NCBI GenBank assembly: GCA_036794825.1
Contig: DAIRGA010000002.1
Location: forward strand, 62,001 to 126,000
Length of the DNA: 64,000 nt
Direction: 5' to 3'
From: RZYY01 sp036794825
GTDB lineage: Bacteria > Bacteroidota > Bacteroidia > Bacteroidales > 4484-276
A program made the translations under genes and the position numbers. The notes under the pieces were generated by a model. The model saw nothing but the letters and a program-made list of their open reading frames with translations. It did not search any database and was not told where the DNA came from. Shown in pieces: positions 58,498 through 64,000 of this stretch (positions within the stretch are counted from its first letter, which is position 1; the number at the start of each line of letters is the position of its first letter).

Positions 58498-59085
58498 ATG
58501 AAAACAGTATCATTGAGCGGTTCTCTGAGAGAGAACGTAGGGAAAAAAGATGCTAAAAAACACCGCAGGGAGGGCAACGTTCCATGCGTGTTGTATGGGG
58601 GCGGAGAACAAATCCATTTTGCCGTACCCGAAAAGAGTTTTAAAGAGATCATCTTTACACCAAACAGTTACATTATCGAGCTGAACATCGGATCGAAGAA
58701 GTACAACGCTATCCTTAAGGAAGCCCAGTACCATCCGGTTTCTGACATCATTCTGCATGTTGACTTTCTGCAGATTTTCGACGACAAACCAGTAGCCATC
58801 TCGGTTCCATTGCGCCTTACAGGTACATCCAAAGGAGTACTCCGTGGGGGTAAGCTGATTCGTAAGTATAGAAAACTGAAAGTAAAAGGGTTGCCAAAAT
58901 ATTTACCCGATGAAGTGGTTGTGGATATTACCAGCCTTAATGTGAACGAAACCAGAAAAGTGTTGGATATGAAACTGGATAACATCGAGTTTCTCGACCC
59001 TCCGACTTCTATTGTAGTGGCGGTGAAAGCTGCAAGAGCGCTAGCTGCTGACGAAGAAGAGGCCGGTGAGGAGGCTGCCGGATAA
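58498..59085 (+). CDS. rplY: 50S ribosomal protein L25 (CTC type)
   Basis: A 195-residue L25 of the long, two-domain CTC type, which binds 5S rRNA. Features are SLSGSLRENVGKKDAKKHRR, VPCVLYGG, ILKEAQYHPVSDIILHVDFL, and the TL5-like C-terminal domain (LTGTSKGVLRGGKLIRKYRK), ending in an acidic tail (AADEEEAGEEAAG). It follows prs and is closed by a hairpin before pth. Confidence 0.95.
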   Translation: MKTVSLSGSLRENVGKKDAKKHRREGNVPCVLYGGGEQIHFAVPEKSFKEIIFTPNSYIIELNIGSKKYNAILKEAQYHPVSDIILHVDFLQIFDDKPVAISVPLRLTGTSKGVLRGGKLIRKYRKLKVKGLPKYLPDEVVVDITSLNVNETRKVLDMKLDNIEFLDPPTSIVVAVKAARALAADEEEAGEEAAG

Positions 59086-59114
59086 TCCAAAAGCAATAAC
59101 TCTGATAATTTCAG

Positions 59115-59155
59115 AAAAGGCACGGAGCGCGTCAAATTGGCTTTGTGCCTTTTTT
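59115..59155 (+). terminator. Hairpin terminator between rplY and pth
   Basis: AAAAGGCAC / GTGCCTTTT (59115-59123 with 59145-59153), a 21-base loop and a T-run. pth begins at 59170, so either readthrough or its own promoter serves it. Confidence 0.6.
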
Positions 59156-59169
59156 ATTCTTTACTTCTG

Positions 59170-59733
59170 ATGAAATATCTAATAATAGGACTGGGTAATA
59201 TCGGCGACGAATACGCCAACACCCGCCACAATGTGGGCTTTCTGGTGCTCGATGCACTGGCGCAGGAATTGAAAAGCACTTTTTCGGTACAGCGTCATGC
59301 TTATCAAACGGAAGGTCGTATTAAAGGCCGGCAGCTAATTCTTATCAAACCAACCACTTACATGAATCTGAGTGGGAAAGCAGTAAAATACTGGCTGGAG
59401 AAAGAGAATATCCCCATCGAAAATTTCCTGGTAGTAGTAGATGACATCGACCTGGATGTCGGTGTACTTCGCCTCAGGCCCAAAGGCAGCGGAGGCTCGC
59501 ACAACGGTCTGAATCATATCATCGAAACTCTTGGTCATACCGACTTTCCAAGACTGAGAGTCGGGATCGGGAAAGATTTCGCTAAAGGATTTCAAGTGGA
59601 CTATGTGCTCGGAAAATGGTCAAAAGCCGAAGAAAAAGTTATGTTGGAAAAAATCCCAATGGCTGTGGAGATGATCCGGAGTTTTGTGCTGGCCGGAACA
59701 CAACTCACAATGAACCAGTACAATAATAAATAG
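59170..59733 (+). CDS. pth: Peptidyl-tRNA hydrolase
   Basis: Recycles peptidyl-tRNA released from stalled ribosomes; 187 residues. Motifs are LIIGLGNIGDEYANTRHNVG (catalytic His), LILIKPTTYMNLSG, VVVDDIDLDVGVLRLRPKGS with following GGSHNGLNH, and FPRLRVGIGK. The ATG at 59170 is at the conserved N-terminus (MKYLIIGLGN); an ATG at 59137 in frame would add 11 hydrophobic residues. Encoded beside rplY, as in many bacteria. Confidence 0.95.
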   Translation: MKYLIIGLGNIGDEYANTRHNVGFLVLDALAQELKSTFSVQRHAYQTEGRIKGRQLILIKPTTYMNLSGKAVKYWLEKENIPIENFLVVVDDIDLDVGVLRLRPKGSGGSHNGLNHIIETLGHTDFPRLRVGIGKDFAKGFQVDYVLGKWSKAEEKVMLEKIPMAVEMIRSFVLAGTQLTMNQYNNK

Positions 59734-59750
59734 GAAGACTTGAAAAAGTC

Positions 59751-60665
59751 CTAGAAGACTTTCTTCTTGCTATGACAATAAGGGGTTCCTCCCTTTTTGA
59801 AATAGTAATCCTGATGATAGTTTTCGGCCGGATAAAAAATACCGGCTTTTTCGAGTTTGGTGGCAACTTTGTAATTCTTCCCTTCAAGAATCCTGATCAA
59901 TTTTTCCGCAGTGGCTTTTTGTTTGTCGTCAACATAAAAAATCACCGACCTGTATTGGTCTCCGATGTCAGGGCCTTGTCCGCCGATTTGCGTGAAATCG
60001 TGGGTTTCAAAATAAAGCTTTAGCAAAGTTTCATAATCGGTTTTTGTGGGGTCAAAAAGGATCTCCACAGCTTCTGCATGGCCTGTTTTTCCGGTGCAAA
60101 CCTGCTCGTAGGTGGGGTTTTTTACGTGCCCGCCGGTGTAGCCTGAAGTAGCTTCAATAACCCCTTTTTCCTTATTAAAGTGATATTCAACTCCCCAGAA
60201 GCAACCGGAGGCAAAAATCGCCCGCTCTGTTTTGATTTCCTGCGGCATTGGTACGAACTCCATAGAAATTGAGTTTACGCAGTGGCGGGTATTCTTGGGA
60301 GTGAAGCCTTCGCCCAGAAACACATGCCCCAGGTGGCCGCTGCAATTGGCACAGACAATCTCGGTTCGTCTTCCGTCCGCATCCGGAACTCTTTTCACAG
60401 CGCCTTTTACCTCGTCATCAAAACTTGGCCAGCCACAACCCGATTCAAATTTGGAATCGGAATTATAGAGCGCGGCCCCGCATTGCTTGCAGGTGTAAGT
60501 ACCTTTTTCGAAGTGCTTATCGTATTTTCCGGTGAAAGGTCTTTCGGTGCCTTTTTTTATTATAACATACTGCTCCTCAGGAGTTAATGGATTGTAATTC
60601 ATCGTCTTTTGTGCGTTTAGAGTTAAGGTGGCAAAAATAATGGTTATTAAAATGGTGACCTGCAT
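59751..60665 (-). CDS. msrBA: Periplasmic fused methionine sulfoxide reductase MsrB-MsrA
   Basis: A 304-residue exported repair enzyme with a signal peptide (about 1-18, LTLNAQ). The first half is MsrB (about 25-145): zinc CxxC pairs CKQC and CANC, GCGWPSFDD and catalytic Cys in RHCVNSISM. The second half is MsrA (about 150-304): catalytic GCFWG, ATSGYTGG, GDQYRSVIFY. Together they reduce both sulfoxide epimers. The B-A order is the reverse of the A-B order in some fused enzymes. No dedicated electron donor is encoded beside it. Confidence 0.94.
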   Translation of the reverse strand: MQVTILITIIFATLTLNAQKTMNYNPLTPEEQYVIIKKGTERPFTGKYDKHFEKGTYTCKQCGAALYNSDSKFESGCGWPSFDDEVKGAVKRVPDADGRRTEIVCANCSGHLGHVFLGEGFTPKNTRHCVNSISMEFVPMPQEIKTERAIFASGCFWGVEYHFNKEKGVIEATSGYTGGHVKNPTYEQVCTGKTGHAEAVEILFDPTKTDYETLLKLYFETHDFTQIGGQGPDIGDQYRSVIFYVDDKQKATAEKLIRILEGKNYKVATKLEKAGIFYPAENYHQDYYFKKGGTPYCHSKKKVF

Positions 60666-60858
60666 TTGGATGAATTATTAAGTTGGGTAAGAGTTTTAAA
60701 TAAACAAACTTCGAACCAATAGGTTTATGGCGATAGCAATCTTCCTTGATAAGGAGTTGCCTGAGACGGGGGAATTTTTCAAATGACAATCTGAAAACTA
60801 CTTCTTTACAAATTCTTACCAGAGAATAGGCGGGTTCCAACAACCCGACCGGAAGAAG

Positions 60859-60866
60859 TACTTTTG
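60859..60866 (+). promoter_or_regulatory. -7 box upstream of the YitT-family gene
   Basis: TACTTTTG followed by C, 34 bases before the ATG at 60901. The 235-base region between msrBA and this gene holds nothing else I can support. Confidence 0.5.
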
Positions 60867-60900
60867 CGCTCAATTTTATCAAACTTACAATCAGCAAGAT

Positions 60901-61818
60901 ATGAGCTTTGTCACGAAAGAAAAACCGTTCAGTCGTGAATGGTTTAAAGTTTACAGCCTGATCCTCATCGGCACTTTCATAATGGCAGCGGGTTATGTGT
61001 TGTTCATCAATCCTTACAAAATTGTACCTGGCGGAGTGATCGGGATTTCCATCGTAATTCACTATCTCACCGAAGGGCTTTTTTCGTTCTGGCCGCTTGG
61101 AATTCCTATAGGACTTATGGCACTGACCATGGATATTCCGCTGACGATTGCCGGTGTTAAAATTCTTGGGCCGCGGTTTGGAATTAAAACCGTTGTTGGC
61201 TTTATTCTGACGGCCACCTTCATGGATTTGCTGGGTTTTTTAATCGGGCAGGACGATCCTCTGAATCTGGGTGATCAGGTGCTGCTTGCCAGTATTTTCG
61301 GGGGTGTTTTTATTGGTTTCGGGCTGGGATTGATCTTCAGGTCAAGGGCAACCACTGGCGGTTCGGACATTGTTGCCATGATGATTAACAAATACACCGG
61401 GCTGCCGCTGGGTCAACTGATGATTATTGTTGATTCGGTAATTGTGCTGGTAGGGTTGGCTGCTTTTGGCGACTGGAAAATCCCGCTGTATTCGTGGATC
61501 GTGATCTACATTACCGGAAAAGTAATAGACATTACACTGCGAGGTGTTTCCTATGAGAAGACTATGTTCATCATCAGCGACCGGTACGAAGATATCCGGC
61601 AAAAAATCATTGTTGATCTGAACCGTGGAGGAACCATTTTTGTTGGCCGGGGAATGTTTCAGGATCATGAAAAAAACATGATTTATACCAATGTAAGCCG
61701 TCGTGAATACCAGATTTTGAAGGATTTTATCCGCGAAATTGATCCAAATGCCTTTGTCACGGTGATTGACGCCAATGAGGTATTGGGTAAAGGTTTTAAA
61801 CCGCTGCACGAGAGTTAG
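60901..61818 (+). CDS. YitT-family membrane protein (DUF161-DUF2179)
   Basis: A 305-residue inner-membrane protein with five or six helices in residues about 18-210. Repeated DUF161 units are visible (FINPYKIVPGGVIGISIVIH; FGLGLIFRSRATTGGSDIVA). A soluble C-terminal DUF2179 domain follows (about 220-290; YEKTMFIISDRYEDIRQKII, FVTVIDANEVLGKGF). Function of the family is not established; transport roles have been suggested. Lone plus-strand gene convergent with yraN. Confidence 0.88.
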   Translation: MSFVTKEKPFSREWFKVYSLILIGTFIMAAGYVLFINPYKIVPGGVIGISIVIHYLTEGLFSFWPLGIPIGLMALTMDIPLTIAGVKILGPRFGIKTVVGFILTATFMDLLGFLIGQDDPLNLGDQVLLASIFGGVFIGFGLGLIFRSRATTGGSDIVAMMINKYTGLPLGQLMIIVDSVIVLVGLAAFGDWKIPLYSWIVIYITGKVIDITLRGVSYEKTMFIISDRYEDIRQKIIVDLNRGGTIFVGRGMFQDHEKNMIYTNVSRREYQILKDFIREIDPNAFVTVIDANEVLGKGFKPLHES

Positions 61819-61824
61819 CGGACG

Positions 61825-62187
61825 TTACAAGATGGGGTAAAATGCGTCTTTGATCTGCCTCACTGTGTAGTTGTTTCCGGCAAAGATCACGCTTACAATG
61901 TCGAATCGGGTTTCGAGGTCAATATTTTTTTTACTGATATAACCATTGGCGGCTGCGATCAGTGAGCGTTGTTTGCTGCGATTCACAAATTCCTCAGGTT
62001 CGCCGAAATAGGTAGATTTTCGGGTTTTCACTTCAACAATCACCAGAAATTTTCCGTCCCTGGCAATGATATCAATTTCGTTTTTTCCAAACCGCCAGTT
62101 CTTCTCAAGGATTTCATAACCGAGATTTCTAAGGTATTTCTCCGCCAATTCCTCACCCTGGTTTCCTGTTTCGTTGTGTTCGGCCAT
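61825..62187 (-). CDS. yraN: YraN/UPF0102 endonuclease-like protein
   Basis: A 120-residue protein with the UPF0102 nuclease-like fold: GEELAEKYLRNLGYEILEKN, WRFGKNEIDIIARDGKFLVI with catalytic-type Asp, VEVKTRKS (Glu-Val-Lys), and DIVSVIF. Related to Holliday junction resolvases, but activity unproven in most members. It lies 8 bases after the LD-carboxypeptidase gene on the same strand and is probably cotranscribed. Confidence 0.9.
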   Translation of the reverse strand: MAEHNETGNQGEELAEKYLRNLGYEILEKNWRFGKNEIDIIARDGKFLVIVEVKTRKSTYFGEPEEFVNRSKQRSLIAAANGYISKKNIDLETRFDIVSVIFAGNNYTVRQIKDAFYPIL

Positions 62188-62195
62188 TGTGAATT

Positions 62196-63101
62196 TTATC
62201 TGAAATCAATTTTTGCTGATTGCTCGCCGATTTCAAGTTGCACTTCCCGCCCAATGATTAGTGGATAGTTGTCGGTAATATGCCCTGCCGGGAAACCGAA
62301 GCAGACCGGATAGTTTACATCGCCGATGACATCTTTTACAATTTCATCGGCCTTTAATCCAAAACCTTCGGAGCTGTCAGTCATTTCGGTCAGCCCTCCG
62401 ATGATCAGCCCGGCGAGATCACTAAGTTTTCCGGATCTTTTCAGTGTGTGCATCATTCTGTCGAGCCGGTAAAGCCTTTCGCCTACCTCTTCCAGAAATA
62501 GTACTTTTCCTTCGGTTTCCAGTTCCGAAACACTTCCAATAAGGCTTGTGATTATTGAGATGTTGCCACCAACCAGAATGCCTCCGGAACTTCCGGGAAC
62601 ATTAAAATCGTGTGCCGGAAGCCTGTAAGCCGGTTTTTTGCCCCCGGCAACCTGGAATAGCCTGTCGATAGCCGAGCAAACCGCTCCACAATCCGGAAAA
62701 TTGTAAGGCATGATACCGTGAATGCTCTCAATTTCGAAAAGCGTGGTCAGGTGGCTGTGTATCACTGTGATGTCGCTGTATCCGGCAATCCACTTTGGTC
62801 TTTCGAGAAAACGGGTGAAATCGAGACGGTCAATGATCCTCACCATACCATAGCCACCTCTGGTGCAAAGTATCATTTTTACTTCGGGGTCGTCGAGCAT
62901 TGCCTGGAAATCGGCAGCACGTACTTCATCACTACCGGCAAACTGAAAATGCTGATCGAGAGTATGTTTTCCGGTTTTCACGCGGTATCCCATTCTTTTT
63001 ATCAATGCTGTGGCATTGCTGATGGCTGAAGCATCAATCCGGCTTGCCGGAGACACAAGCCCGATTGAATCTCCTGGATTTAGATAAAGTGGAGTGATCA
63101 C
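62196..63101 (-). CDS. S66-family LD-carboxypeptidase
   Basis: Murein recycling peptidase of 301 residues. Catalytic Ser in WIAGYSDITVIHSHL, Glu in LFLEEVGERLYRLDRM, His in FGFPAGHITDNYPLIIG; also LGLVS-type start GDSIGLVSPAS and the CTRGGYGMVRIIDRLD element. It cleaves the terminal D-Ala from tetrapeptides in the cytoplasm. First of the pair with yraN; it diverges from the symporter gene. Confidence 0.93.
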   Translation of the reverse strand: MITPLYLNPGDSIGLVSPASRIDASAISNATALIKRMGYRVKTGKHTLDQHFQFAGSDEVRAADFQAMLDDPEVKMILCTRGGYGMVRIIDRLDFTRFLERPKWIAGYSDITVIHSHLTTLFEIESIHGIMPYNFPDCGAVCSAIDRLFQVAGGKKPAYRLPAHDFNVPGSSGGILVGGNISIITSLIGSVSELETEGKVLFLEEVGERLYRLDRMMHTLKRSGKLSDLAGLIIGGLTEMTDSSEGFGLKADEIVKDVIGDVNYPVCFGFPAGHITDNYPLIIGREVQLEIGEQSAKIDFR

Positions 63102-63261
63102 TGTGATAGGATTTTTTGGTAAAAATAAAACTTCCTCTCAAAATTCAATTTTGAATTTTTATTTCTCACTTCCAGGCTAATACCTTCCTTACTTTGACAA
63201 ATCACAGTGAATTTAGTTCTGTGTTGAAAACATGCTTATTTTCGCCGGAAAAATCGAAATC

Positions 63262-64000
63262 ATGGTATTAGTAGGCATTGACTGGCTCATTATCTTTCTG
63301 TTCTTCGTGGTTTTAATCGCAATCGCCGTATTAACGTCGAGATCGGCTGGCAAGGGATACAACGAGTTTTTCCTTTCGGGCCGTAACATGCCCTGGTGGC
63401 TGTTGGGTGTGAGTATGGTGGCCACTACTTTTTCGGCGGATACTCCAAATCTCGTCACCGACATCGTCAGGCAAAACGGTGTGGCAGGCAACTGGGCGTG
63501 GTGGGCTTTTCTGCTAACAGGAATGCTAACGGTGTTTATTTATGCCAAGCTCTGGAACCGGTCAAAAGTACTGACGGATCTTGAATTTTACGAGATCCGT
63601 TACAGCGGAAAAATGGCTGCTTTCCTCAGGGGATTCCGTGCAATTTATCTTGGTTTTTTCTTTAATGTGATGGTGATTGCCAGCGTTTCTCTCGCTTTTA
63701 TCAAACTGGCCGGTGTGATGATGGGAATCCAGCCCGCTCCGGCATTGATTATAGCTGCAGTAATCGTTGTGTTTTACAGCGGTCTTGGAGGATTGAAATC
63801 AATATTGTGGACTGATCTTTTTCAGTTTGGGTTTGCCATGTTCGGCGCAGTCATCGCGGCAGTGCTGGTTGTGAAGGGATTACCCGAAGGCGTTCACGGC
63901 CTTTCCGGGCTGCTCTCTCATGAAAATGTAGCTGGTAAACTGAGCCTGTTTCCCAGTTTCAACCAAAGTGATCTTTTCCTTTACATCTTCATCATTCCCA
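63262..64000 (+). CDS. Sodium/solute symporter family protein, 3' end cut by window edge
   Basis: The first 246 codons of an SSS-family (SLC5-like) transporter. Helices near residues 7-27, 44-67, 77-95, 120-145, 155-175 and 190-210. The family signature FFLSGRNMPWWLLGVSMVAT with following TFSADTPN and VFYSGLGGLKSILWTDLFQF is present. The ATG at 63262 (MVLVGIDWL) is preferred: the in-frame ATG at 63232 lies on a -7-like box (TATTTTCGC, about 63237-63245). Substrate unknown. Confidence 0.9.
   Translation, partial: MVLVGIDWLIIFLFFVVLIAIAVLTSRSAGKGYNEFFLSGRNMPWWLLGVSMVATTFSADTPNLVTDIVRQNGVAGNWAWWAFLLTGMLTVFIYAKLWNRSKVLTDLEFYEIRYSGKMAAFLRGFRAIYLGFFFNVMVIASVSLAFIKLAGVMMGIQPAPALIIAAVIVVFYSGLGGLKSILWTDLFQFGFAMFGAVIAAVLVVKGLPEGVHGLSGLLSHENVAGKLSLFPSFNQSDLFLYIFIIP

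Overview
The window is chromosomal DNA of a member of the Bacteroidota, most likely an anaerobic Bacteroidales-type organism from a metagenome or draft assembly. The evidence is a type IX secretion C-terminal sorting domain, many upstream regions with a Bacteroidota -7 box (TAnnTTTGC), DUF4270 and DUF1573 proteins, an asnS-rpoN pair, a CoaX/beta-barrel/TPR/LptC/CNNM/PpiD gene run, and few Shine-Dalgarno sites. A run of exactly 100 Ns (40952-41051) marks a scaffold gap.

Layout. 1-5.6 kb: truncated rpoN, asnS, an rRNA/tRNA methyltransferase and a large TPR lipoprotein. 5.8-12.4 kb: an HNH protein, a giant GH2 beta-galactosidase with an internal LamG domain, and a two-component system. 12.5-20.6 kb: envelope and stress genes (DUF1573, DUF493, an orphan WtpA-like binding protein, a DUF1295 reductase-like membrane protein, a lipoprotein peptide deformylase, EnvC-like protein, YgiW-like OB-fold protein, PepSY-like lipoprotein, and a second two-component system). 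20.9-25.6 kb: upp, an LpxL-type acyltransferase, a MacB-type permease and a fused DAK2-DegV protein. 26-30 kb: a GT5-domain protein, DUF4270 lipoprotein and glmS. 30.3-37.9 kb: the minus-strand envelope cluster coaX to ppiD. 38.0 kb: tRNA-Phe.

38.4-46 kb is the accessory region. It holds a type IX secreted protein, a HicB/HicA toxin-antitoxin pair, and a complete diversity-generating retroelement (DGR): a secreted target protein with a 31-residue tandem-repeat stalk and a DUF1566/Lcl-type C-terminal tip carrying the variable repeat, an Avd-like four-helix protein, an adenine-rich template repeat, and a DGR-type reverse transcriptase. The 140-bp template and variable repeats differ at 21 positions; 20 of these are template adenines. 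A GIY-YIG gene bounded by 13-bp inverted repeats sits between variable repeat and avd. The same inverted repeat, with compensating base changes, bounds a 64-bp segment lying in frame inside the reverse transcriptase gene. Several other palindromic repeats cluster around the DGR.

46-64 kb returns to housekeeping genes: rtcB, an SGNH hydrolase, kynU, an unknown cysteine-rich protein, arfB-like, gapA, an M20 peptidase, tgt-lptG, tRNA-Leu, prs-rplY-pth, msrBA, a YitT protein, yraN, an LD-carboxypeptidase and a truncated Na+/solute symporter.
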